From an uncultured Prevotellaceae bacterium (GTDB taxonomy: Bacteria > Bacteroidota > Bacteroidia > Bacteroidales > Muribaculaceae): DNA of 64,000 bases. This document shows, one piece after another, positions 27,526-36,245 of the stretch. The DNA lies in assembly GCA_946409635.1 (NCBI GenBank), contig CAMJXD010000009.1, positions 1 to 64,000 of the forward strand. Reading direction: 5' to 3'. Every line of letters starts with the position of its first letter. Within the stretch, counting starts at the first letter, position 1. The notes beneath the pieces are model-generated. The model saw nothing but the letters and a program-made list of their open reading frames with translations, made no database searches and had not been told where the DNA came from. The position numbers and the translations under genes were made by a program.

Positions 27526-27942
27526 ATGAGCGAAGTGAAGAAATCCATTATCATTAACATCTGCGCGAGCCAAGATCACTTTGGCGCCTATAGCGTCAAT
27601 TGCGAAGGCATCTATGGAGCTGGTGATACCATCGACGAGGTGAAAGCCGATGTGGAAAATGCCATCGCATTAATCAAAAAGAATCTGCCCGAAGATCGCT
27701 GGCCCGAAGAGATTAAGGGCGAATATGAATTAGAGTGGCACTATGACACTCAGAGCCTATTGTTACACTACGGCACATTGATGTCACTGGCAGGACTTGA
27801 ACGCATCACAGGCGTGCATCAAAAACAGTTGTGGGCCTATATGCATGGTCGCAGCAAACCCCGCCGCCCCCAAGCTGACAGAATTGAAGCCGGCCTACAC
27901 CGCTTTGGCCAGGAATTGTCATCCCTGTCAGTCTTCTGCTAA
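27526..27942 (+). CDS. hicB: HicB-family antitoxin with C-terminal HTH
   Basis: A 138-residue antitoxin. The N-terminal half is a degraded RNase H-like HicB fold (SQDHFGAYSVNCEGIYGAGD, TIDEVKADVENAI). The C-terminal 60 residues form an XRE-like HTH (GLERITGVHQKQLWAYMHGR) that should bind the hicAB promoter for autoregulation. It neutralises HicA by direct binding. Confidence 0.92.
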   Translation: MSEVKKSIIINICASQDHFGAYSVNCEGIYGAGDTIDEVKADVENAIALIKKNLPEDRWPEEIKGEYELEWHYDTQSLLLHYGTLMSLAGLERITGVHQKQLWAYMHGRSKPRRPQADRIEAGLHRFGQELSSLSVFC

Positions 27943-28111
27943 GAGAAATGATTTATATAATTCTTTGACTGTGCCCCGTGACCATATATTTGAGTTACGG
28001 GGTTCTTTATAAAAGATATAACTAAAGGTACTAGCATTTCTTGCAAAAGTCGAAAATTATGGCTAAATTTGCGTATTCAATAGATTTATCTTCATTCATA
28101 AAAGACTTAAT

Positions 28112-29389
28112 ATGAAACACATTATAGCGATATTTCTTCTTCTCATCAGTTGCATGAGTATTAATGCTAAGGTTAGAATCCATATGGAGAAAGAGGCAGG
28201 AGTTTATAAGGTGCCCTGCTCGGTTAATGGATTGAAACTAAAATTCATCTTTGATACAGGTGCCGCTAGTGTTTGCATCTCACAAACATATGCTGAAATG
28301 ATGCTTGAGAATGGATACCTTGACGAATCTGATATTTTAGGCAAGTCGCAATCTACAATTGCTGATGGGAGCAATATTGATAATGTGGTCATTAATCTTA
28401 GAAAAGTGGAAATTGGCGGACTTTCACTTGAAAATGTGTCAGCAGTCGTTGTCCCAACACAAAATGCCCCGTTACTCCTTGGACAATCTGTAATTCAACG
28501 AATAGGCAAGGTTTCTATTGATGGCGAATATCTAGTCATACATAACGCTGCCTCAGAGTACACTGAAGAAGAGTTAGATGCTTTTTTTGATAAAGCTGAA
28601 AAACTGTTTGACAATGATCAGAACTTACAAGCTCTTGATTGTTATAAAAAAATTTATGAGGCCTATGGTGATGAAACAAATCCGTGGATATTATATTCAA
28701 TGGGCATTTGTTTTTCTAGATTACGAGATTATAACTCATCGATTAGATGCCATCTTAAAGCAATTGAACTTGCTGCCGGCGAGGAAGATGAGGAAGATGT
28801 CAAGTTTGAAGCCTATTATAAATTAGGCCTTATTTATTATATACTTAAAGATTCCGAAGAATCTGTAAAGTACTATATTCTTGCATCAGAATATACTGAT
28901 AATCTGTCCATGAAAGCAACGTGCTATAACGAAATTGCATTCTATTATTTTTCTAAACAGAATTTTATAAATGCAATTGATTACTACAAAAAAATAGAAA
29001 AGATTCATAACCAGATGTCAAAAATTAGCTTATTAGAAAAAGCCACAATTATTTTTCAAATTGGTTTATGCTATGGAATGAAAAAGAATCATAAAGACTA
29101 TTATAATGCAATAGAATACTTTGATAAAGCTATTAATATCTATAATACCCAAGTTAAAAAAGAAGGTATTTCTGACAAAAAAGACTTACAGAATTATATT
29201 GAATCTTATATTCCAAAAGGTAGTGCATTTGTTTGCTTGGCAAAGGCTGAAGAAGCTATTAATGTACTTAGTATCGCAAAAGAACTACTGATGAAATATA
29301 AAGATAAGATAGATAAAGAATGGTATGAACAAAGAAGAAAAGAATTAAATAGTTTACTGTCTGATTGTTATAGTGCGCTAAATGAGTAA
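28112..29389 (+). CDS. exported retropepsin-like aspartic protease with TPR domain
   Basis: A 425-residue protein with a signal peptide (about 1-19), a single-domain aspartic protease (IFDTGAASVCIS with catalytic D48-T-G, and LLLGQSVIQRIGKVSID as the flap-end block) over residues about 25-150, then several tetratricopeptide repeats (ALDCYKKIYEAYGDETNPWI, EAYYKLGLIYYILKDSEESV and more). The protease half functions as a homodimer in related retropepsins. The gene is markedly AT-rich with A/T-ending codons, unlike the flanking core genes, which suggests recent transfer. The partner downstream is an FRG-domain gene. Role unknown. Confidence 0.82.
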   Translation: MKHIIAIFLLLISCMSINAKVRIHMEKEAGVYKVPCSVNGLKLKFIFDTGAASVCISQTYAEMMLENGYLDESDILGKSQSTIADGSNIDNVVINLRKVEIGGLSLENVSAVVVPTQNAPLLLGQSVIQRIGKVSIDGEYLVIHNAASEYTEEELDAFFDKAEKLFDNDQNLQALDCYKKIYEAYGDETNPWILYSMGICFSRLRDYNSSIRCHLKAIELAAGEEDEEDVKFEAYYKLGLIYYILKDSEESVKYYILASEYTDNLSMKATCYNEIAFYYFSKQNFINAIDYYKKIEKIHNQMSKISLLEKATIIFQIGLCYGMKKNHKDYYNAIEYFDKAINIYNTQVKKEGISDKKDLQNYIESYIPKGSAFVCLAKAEEAINVLSIAKELLMKYKDKIDKEWYEQRRKELNSLLSDCYSALNE

Positions 29390-29630
29390 TATATCATCTC
29401 AGATTGAGAGTGACATCAGTATCAATGTCATTTATCAAGAATAATGACATCGTGAATGCAATCAGCAAAGAGGTTTTAGGCCAAGCTTTCAAAAATTGAT
29501 TTGAGTCAACCATCCTCCGGCCTTAACAAAAATATATTGTTGCAATGTTGATAAAGCAATTTATTTTGCAAAAAGGTCATAAACAATACTAACATCACAA
29601 ATGTGATTGTTTGATAAATTTAATTGTGCT
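29390..29630. other. AT-rich intergenic region
   Basis: No gene visible between the retropepsin-TPR and FRG genes. No clear TAnnTTTG promoter was found. Confidence 0.4.
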
Positions 29631-30662
29631 ATGATACATGTACAAGATTCTCCATACATTAAGACCATCCATTATGAAAACGCTGATGACTTTATAAAAG
29701 CCATCTCGTACCAAGGAGAGTTATATAATTTGTTCGATGAACATTTTATATTCCGAGGTCATTCTACAGATAAATATGAATTAATCCCGTCATCACTTAG
29801 AGGTTACATGGCGTTTGATAACATTAGTCATGGTGAATTGGCTTCAGAAGACGAAGTGAATAGGTTGGTTTATCTTGCCACTACTGAGTTGGGCCAGATT
29901 CTAGAAGAATTCAGACTATTAGAAAACTTTTATAGAGCATGTGACGCCTGTGGCTTATACATTCCAGATATTGAGTCGCTTCGTAATTCTTTTATTCCAG
30001 GTATTGATGTTGAATCTTTATTGCTTAAATCGGAATGGATTCCAAAAAAGTATTGGGAATTAGCTGCCCTTGCACAACACCATGGAGTTAAAACGCGTTT
30101 GCTCGATTGGACTCATGACATTTGTATCGCTTTATATTTTGCTTCTATCGGTGTTTACAACGATCCAAAGGATAGGAACTATTCAATTAAGGCTTTAAAG
30201 GCCCGAATGAAAGGTGAAATCTATCCTCCTAAATATAATATGGAAATATGGGCATTGGACATTGATATAGTGATGGCTAAACCGATGAAGATGCCACTAC
30301 GGATTATACAGCCGAGATATCATAGTAATGATAATCTTTGTGCCCAAAAGGGTATGTTCACTTTTTGGGAGTCATTCTATCCAGGATTGTTAGACAATGA
30401 GGGGAAGACGAAACTTAATCATGCGCCAAAAACTGATAGACGTTCGCTGGATGAACAGCTTGACTCATATTTGAGAGAAATAAAGGCTGAAGAGAGGACT
30501 TACCTTTATCAAATTACAATCCCACAAGATGCTTCATATGGCATATATTCTCACATTGAGAAAATGGGATATAATGCTTCAACTTTATTTCCTGGTTATG
30601 ATGGTGTTGCTAGATTTCTGAAAGAGCATTTCGAATTCCATCGTAAAAAGGAGAAAGATTAA
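29631..30662 (+). CDS. FRG-domain protein
   Basis: A 343-residue cytosolic protein; start ATG 29631 preferred to TTG 29607. The N-terminal FRG domain (PF08867) is recognised by HFIFRGHSTDKYELIPSS (F41-R-G43) and by LAQHHGVKTRLLDWTHDICI near residue 140, the two best conserved blocks of the family. The C-terminal half is unassigned. Function of FRG proteins is not established, but they are enriched in mobile and defence-rich loci. AT-rich like its upstream neighbour. It ends 20 bp before a duplicated comM 3' end. Confidence 0.85.
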   Translation: MIHVQDSPYIKTIHYENADDFIKAISYQGELYNLFDEHFIFRGHSTDKYELIPSSLRGYMAFDNISHGELASEDEVNRLVYLATTELGQILEEFRLLENFYRACDACGLYIPDIESLRNSFIPGIDVESLLLKSEWIPKKYWELAALAQHHGVKTRLLDWTHDICIALYFASIGVYNDPKDRNYSIKALKARMKGEIYPPKYNMEIWALDIDIVMAKPMKMPLRIIQPRYHSNDNLCAQKGMFTFWESFYPGLLDNEGKTKLNHAPKTDRRSLDEQLDSYLREIKAEERTYLYQITIPQDASYGIYSHIEKMGYNASTLFPGYDGVARFLKEHFEFHRKKEKD

Positions 30663-30666
30663 AAAA

Positions 30667-30801
30667 TCAAATAGAACTTCCGAGGTAGGTGGGGCGGTCG
30701 AGGTTGCGGTAGGCGATGGCTTCCATGATGTGGTGGTCGAGGACGTCGGCGGTGCCCTCGAGGTCGGCGATGGTGCGGGCGACTTTGAGGATGCTCTCCA
30801 T
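30667..30801 (-). pseudogene. duplicated 3' end of comM
   Basis: Positions 30682-30793 repeat 33315-33426 (the comM C-terminus) with one mismatch over 112 bp. Translated on the minus strand it gives a 44-codon frame containing [20 protein letters not shown] and ending RPTYLGSSI, against RPTYLSSNL in intact comM. The GC-rich fragment is stranded in AT-rich DNA, 2.6 kb from the real gene, and is probably the displaced original gene end. Confidence 0.85.
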
Positions 30802-30845
30802 GTTTACATATGAGCAACTCTAAATCCAATACGTTATCAAAAGTA

Positions 30846-30877
30846 TAGATTAAGCAGATTCGAATCTACTTAATCTA
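30846..30877. repeat. 32-bp near-perfect palindrome
   Basis: TAGATTAAG-C-AGATTCGAATCT-A-CTTAATCTA. It lies between the comM fragment and the AAA ATPase gene. A second, shorter palindrome GGATATTT-N6-AAATATCC is present near 30947-30968. The 30802-31091 interval has no gene; ATTAAGAAGAAA is repeated at 31005-31016 and 31048-31059. Confidence 0.65.
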
Positions 30878-31064
30878 TGTTATTATTTTGTCGAACTGAA
30901 AATCAAAGGCTTAAATGTATATTCTAATTCATCATATGCTTTTTTATGGATATTTTAAGAGAAATATCCATCAGCAAATATCTTTAATATATCAAAATCT
31001 ATATATTAAGAAGAAAAAAATCATTTTATTTTATTGGATTTTTACAGATTAAGAAGAAATTGAT

Positions 31065-31072
31065 TATATTTG
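31065..31072 (+). promoter_or_regulatory. -7 box of second AAA ATPase gene
   Basis: TATATTTG, 20 bp before the ATG at 31092; no TTG at the expected -33 distance, where one copy of the repeat ATTAAGAAGAAA (31048-31059) is found instead. Confidence 0.5.
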
Positions 31073-31091
31073 CAACCTTAAAATCTACAAT

Positions 31092-32552
31092 ATGCTATAC
31101 AACGAACTAATAGAAAAACAGGTTATCGGGAGACTCAAAGTAGATAATCCCTGGTGGACAGAGAATGAAATCTCACCCTATTATGCAGAGATGCATCCTC
31201 GTTTATATCTTGATATTTTCTATCCTTTGGTAGTTGATTCTGAGATAAGGCGTGCCATCATACTTATGGGACCTCGTCGTGTTGGAAAAACTGTTATGAT
31301 ATACCATACTATTCAGCGTTTAATTGCCGATGGGGTATCTACTCAGAATATTATCTATATTTCAGTTGAAACTCCAATCTACAACAAAATATTGTTAGAA
31401 CAACTATTCAATTTAGCAAAACAGGCATTAGGCAAACCTAATAGCAAAGAGAAATTCTATGTCTTTTTTGATGAGATTCAATACTTGAAGGATTGGGAAG
31501 TGAATTTGAAATCATTAGTTGATACCTATTATAATGTAAAGTTTGTTGCTTCGGGATCAGCTGCTGCAGAATTGAAAAAGCGCAGTAATGAAAGTGGTGC
31601 TGGACGATTTACTGATTTTAATCTACCTCCATTGACTTTTTATGAATTTGTTCACTTAAGAGATTATGCTCAGCTGATGATGCCCTTTGAAATGGAATGG
31701 AACCATCATATTATAGTTGGAAACACTACAATTAACATTGCGAAATTGAATAAGTTGTTTATTGACTACATCAACTATGGCGGATATCCAGAGGTGGTAT
31801 TTTCTAAACAAATACAAGAGAATCCAGGTCAATTTATCAGACATGACATTATTGACAAAGTCTTGCTCAGGGACTTACCAAGTTTATACGGCATAACGGA
31901 CGTCCAAGAACTTAACTCCCTTTTTACTATGATTGCATATCATTCAGGTGCTCAATTCTCATATGAAGGTTTATCTAAAGACTCTGGTGTCAAAAAAGAT
32001 ACACTTCGTAAGTATATTCAATATTTGGAAGCTGCCTTTTTGATAAAAAAGATACGCAGGGCCGATGACACAGCAAAAGAGTATAGACGAGAAATGCTAT
32101 TTAAACTATACCTGACAAATCCATCACTAAGATGTGCTCTTTTTCAACCCATTGACGAAAATGACGAGGTTATTGGTAATATGGTGGAAACTGCGGTGTA
32201 TGCCCAATGGATACCCAGAAATGCAAACATTGCCTACGCTAACTGGAACGAAGGAAACAAGAAGAAAGGAGAGGTGGACATTGTCGGCATAAATGAGGCT
32301 AAGCAAAAACCAGATTGGGCAGTGGAAGTAAAATGGTCAAATAGACCTTATGCTAACCCATCTTTAGAACTGAAATCTTTAGAAACCTTTATGAGAACGA
32401 ATGGTCTTTCCTATGCAATTGTGACCTCTATTTCAGAAGAGGGTAAAAAGACGATGCCATATGGTTGCTTGCAGTTTATGCCTGTCGCTTGCTATGCCTA
32501 TACCGTTGGAGAGAATACCCTAAAGGCAACTAAAGAGTCTTTCGGCTTGTAG
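31092..32552 (+). CDS. AAA ATPase with DUF4143 C-terminal nuclease-like domain
   Basis: A 486-residue AAA_14-type ATPase: Walker A GPRRVGKTVM (60-69), Walker B YVFFDEIQYLKDW near 120-132, arginine-rich sensor region, winged helix (GLSKDSGVKKDTLRKYIQYL) and a C-terminal DUF4143 domain with a PD-(D/E)xK-like signature (GEVDIVGI ... WAVEVKWS). Same general class as the genes at 25425 and 63250 but clearly different in sequence. AT-rich. It is the first gene inside the segment bracketed by the comM duplication and is followed 33 bp later by a membrane-protein gene, suggesting an operon. Confidence 0.87.
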   Translation: MLYNELIEKQVIGRLKVDNPWWTENEISPYYAEMHPRLYLDIFYPLVVDSEIRRAIILMGPRRVGKTVMIYHTIQRLIADGVSTQNIIYISVETPIYNKILLEQLFNLAKQALGKPNSKEKFYVFFDEIQYLKDWEVNLKSLVDTYYNVKFVASGSAAAELKKRSNESGAGRFTDFNLPPLTFYEFVHLRDYAQLMMPFEMEWNHHIIVGNTTINIAKLNKLFIDYINYGGYPEVVFSKQIQENPGQFIRHDIIDKVLLRDLPSLYGITDVQELNSLFTMIAYHSGAQFSYEGLSKDSGVKKDTLRKYIQYLEAAFLIKKIRRADDTAKEYRREMLFKLYLTNPSLRCALFQPIDENDEVIGNMVETAVYAQWIPRNANIAYANWNEGNKKKGEVDIVGINEAKQKPDWAVEVKWSNRPYANPSLELKSLETFMRTNGLSYAIVTSISEEGKKTMPYGCLQFMPVACYAYTVGENTLKATKESFGL

Positions 32553-32585
32553 AAAAGGATTTTGACACAAGAATTATCATCGGCT

Positions 32586-33221
32586 ATGAAAACTAAGATA
32601 ACTTTTATTCTATCACTTATCTCATTTGTTGGAGTATTGTCTGTTTGGGGGCTTTGGTTGTTTAGAGGTATCAAACTTTCTGTCGTTTCGTTGGACACTT
32701 TTATAGGTGTCATTGTGGCCCTATTAGCTATAATCTTTACAGTAATCGTTGGATGGCAAATCATTAATGCAATAGAAATGCGTGACAAATTGGCTGAATT
32801 AGAGAAACGGCAAAATGATCTTATTGAGAACGAACGCATACTTGTCGAAAATGATAGACTTCATACAAAAGAAGCCTATAACCTGCAATCTGGATTATGT
32901 GGAGAAATCGCTGAATCCCATAGGACAAAAGGACAATACCTAGAAGCATTTACATTCTATCATGCTGCTCTATATTTCGCGATTCTTTCTGAGCGTCCCA
33001 ATCAAATGAATCATTTGAACCAAATGAACCTCATTCTCTCATTAATATCAACGCGATCAGTTACCAATTTCACGTCGCTAGCGCAACAAATAAAGGATGA
33101 TACTGAGAGAATAAGAAAAACGACATCTTACAGAAATTGCTTGTCAGAAATATATGAACAAACTATGCAATTATTCTGGAAAAAAATGGAGAATTTAGGA
33201 ATAGTGACAGAGAAGAATTAA
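32586..33221 (+). CDS. membrane protein with coiled coil, unknown function
   Basis: A 211-residue protein; ATG 32586 preferred over TTG 32562. Two N-terminal transmembrane helices (FILSLISFVGVLSVWGLWLF and TFIGVIVALLAIIFTVIVGW) are followed by a coiled coil (EMRDKLAELEKRQNDLIENE) and a helical cytosolic domain. No family recognised. It is coupled with the AAA ATPase upstream (33 bp apart) inside the comM-bracketed segment; a membrane-tethered partner of the ATPase is plausible but unproven. Confidence 0.75.
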   Translation: MKTKITFILSLISFVGVLSVWGLWLFRGIKLSVVSLDTFIGVIVALLAIIFTVIVGWQIINAIEMRDKLAELEKRQNDLIENERILVENDRLHTKEAYNLQSGLCGEIAESHRTKGQYLEAFTFYHAALYFAILSERPNQMNHLNQMNLILSLISTRSVTNFTSLAQQIKDDTERIRKTTSYRNCLSEIYEQTMQLFWKKMENLGIVTEKN

Positions 33222-33299
33222 TTACATTCCACACAATTTTATTAGTTAAAACTATGCTTTTTGAGCTTTTTTACTGAAAACAAATAACTGAACCACGAT

Positions 33300-34847
33300 T
33301 TACAAATTACTGCTGAGGTAGGTGGGGCGGTCGAGGTTGCGGTAGGCGATGGCTTCCATGATGTGGTGGTCGAGGACGTCGGCGGTGCCTTCGAGGTCGG
33401 CGATGGTGCGGGCGACTTTGAGGATGCGGTCGTAGGCGCGGGCGGACATGTTCATGCGTTCCATGGCGTCGCGAAGCTTCTCCAGGCCGGCGGCGTTGGG
33501 CTCGGCGTATTTGTGGAGCAGGGACGGGGTCATCTGGGCGTTGCAGTGGATGCCGGGTTCGTCCTTGAAGCGGCGCTCCTGCAGCATCCTGGCGGCGATG
33601 ACGCGCTGGCGGATGGCGGCACAGGGTTCGCCTGGGGCCTTAGATGACATCTGGTCAAAATCGACGGGCTGGACCTCGATCTGCAGGTCGATGCGGTCGA
33701 GCAGCGGGCCCGAAATCTTGCTCATGTAGTGGGTGCGCTGGTACTCGTTGCAGACGCACTTCTTCTTGGGATGCCCGTAGTACCCGCACGGGCACGGATT
33801 CATCGACGCCACGAGCATGAACGACGCGGGATACTCTGTAGAATATTTTGCCCTACTGATACTGATAATCCTGTCCTCTAACGGCTGGCGCATGACCTCC
33901 AACACATTTCTCGAAAACTCAGGTAGCTCATCGAGGAAGAGGATTCCGTTGTGGGCGAGGGAGATTTCGCCGGGCATGGGGTAGCTGCCACCGCCGACGA
34001 GGGCTACGGGCGAGATGGTGTGGTGTGGGCTGCGGAAGGGGCGCACGGTCAAGAGTGTGGTGCCCTGCGGCAGCTTGCCGGCCACGCTGTGGATTTTTGT
34101 CGTCTCGAGGGCTTCACTCAAGGTGAGGGGCGGCATGATGGATGGCAACCGCTTGGCCATCATTGACTTGCCTGACCCCGGGCTGCCCACGAGCAGGATG
34201 TTGTGTCCACCGGCACAGGCGATCTCGAAAGCCCGCTTGACGTTTTCCTGTCCCTTGACGTCGGCGAAGTCGTAGGGGAAGATGCCCTGGGCGCGAGCGA
34301 ACTCGGCGCGGGTGTCGACGATGGTGGGCTGCAGTGAGATCTCGTCGTTGAGGAACTGCACGACCTCGATGAGGTTGTCGACGCCGTAGATGTTGAGGTT
34401 GTTGACTACGGCGGCCTCCAGAGCGTTGGCTCGTGGAAGGATAAAGCCGTCGAGTTGCAGCTGGCGCGCTAGGATTGCCATGGGCAGTGCGCCCTTGATG
34501 GGCCTGAGGCTGCCGTCTAGCGAGAGTTCTCCCATGAGCATATAGCGGCCAAGCCGGTCGCTGTCGATTTTCTCGTCCCCGGCGAGGATGCCGATGGCCA
34601 GGGGCAGGTCGTAGGCCGACCCTTCCTTCTTGATGTCGGCCGGCGACATGTTGATCATCACCTTCTTGCCCGGGAATTTATATCCAGTCTGCTGCATGGC
34701 ACAGCGCACGCGCTCGGCGCTCTCCTTGACCGCTGTGTCGGGCAGTCCGATGACCATGAATCCCGACCCCCAGTCGACAGTGACTTCGATCTCGACCTTA
34801 ATGGCGTCGATGCCGTGTACGGCAGCTCCAATCGTTCTCGCTAACAT
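33300..34847 (-). CDS. comM: YifB/ComM family Mg-chelatase-like AAA ATPase
   Basis: A 515-residue protein. The N-terminal ChlI-like domain (SGFMVIGLPDTAVKESAERV) is followed by AAA+ Walker A VGSPGSGKSMMAKR near 213, Walker B GILFLDELPEF near 297, and a C-terminal Mg-chelatase domain. ComM is a hexameric helicase that promotes branch migration during natural transformation (shown in Vibrio). The last 37 codons are duplicated at 30682-30793, and a 2.6-kb AT-rich segment abuts its stop, so the gene end looks like an integration target. A TAACTTTG -7 box lies at 34879-34886 (minus). Confidence 0.93.
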   Translation of the reverse strand: MLARTIGAAVHGIDAIKVEIEVTVDWGSGFMVIGLPDTAVKESAERVRCAMQQTGYKFPGKKVMINMSPADIKKEGSAYDLPLAIGILAGDEKIDSDRLGRYMLMGELSLDGSLRPIKGALPMAILARQLQLDGFILPRANALEAAVVNNLNIYGVDNLIEVVQFLNDEISLQPTIVDTRAEFARAQGIFPYDFADVKGQENVKRAFEIACAGGHNILLVGSPGSGKSMMAKRLPSIMPPLTLSEALETTKIHSVAGKLPQGTTLLTVRPFRSPHHTISPVALVGGGSYPMPGEISLAHNGILFLDELPEFSRNVLEVMRQPLEDRIISISRAKYSTEYPASFMLVASMNPCPCGYYGHPKKKCVCNEYQRTHYMSKISGPLLDRIDLQIEVQPVDFDQMSSKAPGEPCAAIRQRVIAARMLQERRFKDEPGIHCNAQMTPSLLHKYAEPNAAGLEKLRDAMERMNMSARAYDRILKVARTIADLEGTADVLDHHIMEAIAYRNLDRPTYLSSNL

Positions 34848-35213
34848 AGTAGTAGAATCCTGTTTTTATTAGTTTGGGCAAAGTTAATAAAAAGTTTCCA
34901 GTGTCGTGAAAGAGACGCGCGCGTTTATCATCGGCAAGGCCCCTGCTGGCCTGGCAAGGTTGTGAAAAGGCAAACTCGGACAGGGACTGTGGAATTTTGT
35001 AAAGCGCTGATTCATAGTGGTGAATGATTTTTGTGATCATTCAGAAAGTAGGAGCGGAAATGTTAATGAGTTGTTAAAAGCTCATCTCTCCCCGTCATGC
35101 AAAGGTAGCGCATGGGCATGGCGGAGTCAATGACAAAAGGCGACATGGATGAAGGCAGCCGTGGTGGTATCGTGTCGCACTTAACAGCCCGGGCCATGTG
35201 GGGGCAATAGGCA
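34848..35213. other. comM leader and intergenic region
   Basis: Apart from the -7 box at 34879-34886 (minus), a further TACCTTTG on the minus strand at about 35099-35106 could be a distal comM promoter. No gene is supported here. Confidence 0.4.
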
Positions 35214-36209
35214 CTATCGGGCGGTGCGCAGGGCTGCTTTGAGGTCGGGGCCGGAATAGGTGATGAGGCCGGTGGAGTCGGTGACGGCATACCAGGGGAT
35301 GGCGTTGATGTGGAGCAGCTGGATGCCTTGCTCGAGAGGTCCACCGGGAGCCCAGTAGTGTTGCCAGTCGGCAGGGTCGGCCGCGATGGTCGTGTGCCAT
35401 TGCAGGGTGTCGCTCTCGGCGAGGATATCGATGACCTTGAAGCGGGCAGGGGCCTGGTCAAGGGCTTGTGCAATCTGCCGGGAGGCTGCAGTGTGTCCTG
35501 TGGCGGGGTTGGCCCACAAGACGAGCAGTGTGGTGTGTCCTGTGAGGTCGATCTGTTCAAAGTCGCTGCCGTGCTTGACGAGGTTGAGCGTCATCAGGCG
35601 CGGGTAGTTGTTGGCGGTCTCGAGATGGGCGATGGCCCGGAAGGGGCCGATGAGTGATTGCGGTCGTGCCTGAGGCTGGATGCTCTTGATCATCTTGTCG
35701 ACCTTGATGCGGTCGCTATAGTCGGTGTAGTCGGCCACGAGGAGCGCCGTGGAGAGGATGTCGGCCGGATGCTCACGGACGTATTTCTCGATGGCGCTAC
35801 ACAGTCGGCTAGGGTTGGGGTCGGAGTAGTATGCCGCGTGCTCGTTGCGAAATAGTTGCCAGTCGTCGTTGACCTTGCTGCCCTTGACCTTGACGGACAT
35901 GGGCGATGTGGCGTCGCCCTTGACGCTGATGTGGTCGCCGTTGACGGCGACGATGGCTGCAAGTCGCTTGTTGTGATGGTCGAGCAGGTTGACGATGACG
36001 GGCTGTGCCGCGTTGCTCTTGAAGGAGAAGTGCCCCTTCTTGTCGAGGTCGACAGTGAGGTCGACGATGCCAGAGTCACCGTTGAAGATGACCCTGAGTG
36101 AGGGCACATCAAGGCCCGTGATGTCGCCATCGACCTTGAAGCTGTCGTTGCTGCACGATGCGAGCATAGCCGCCAGGATGATGCAGAGCAGAAGGTGAAG
36201 TCGTTTCAT
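35214..36209 (-). CDS. DUF4369 lipoprotein with thioredoxin-like domain lacking CxxC
   Basis: A 331-residue lipoprotein (lipobox MLASC, about Cys19). The N-terminal beta-rich DUF4369 domain (FKVDGDITGLDVPSLRVIF) is followed by a helical linker and a TlpA/thioredoxin-like fold from about 220: HTTLLVLWANPATGHTAASR occupies the place of LVFWASWCGPC, so both redox cysteines are missing; INAIPWYAVTDSTGLI keeps the cis-Pro turn. It therefore cannot be a thiol reductase and is likely a structural or binding relative. It lies 36 bp after ispG on the same strand. Confidence 0.8.
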   Translation of the reverse strand: MKRLHLLLCIILAAMLASCSNDSFKVDGDITGLDVPSLRVIFNGDSGIVDLTVDLDKKGHFSFKSNAAQPVIVNLLDHHNKRLAAIVAVNGDHISVKGDATSPMSVKVKGSKVNDDWQLFRNEHAAYYSDPNPSRLCSAIEKYVREHPADILSTALLVADYTDYSDRIKVDKMIKSIQPQARPQSLIGPFRAIAHLETANNYPRLMTLNLVKHGSDFEQIDLTGHTTLLVLWANPATGHTAASRQIAQALDQAPARFKVIDILAESDTLQWHTTIAADPADWQHYWAPGGPLEQGIQLLHINAIPWYAVTDSTGLITYSGPDLKAALRTAR

Positions 36210-36245
36210 GCCAGGAGATAGATGTTAACAGATGGTTGTGGCTTG

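Noticed and set aside
35063-35560. 165-codon frame opposite/within the DUF4369 gene region
   Set aside because: Ser/Pro/Thr-rich frame-shifted shadow of the lipoprotein gene.
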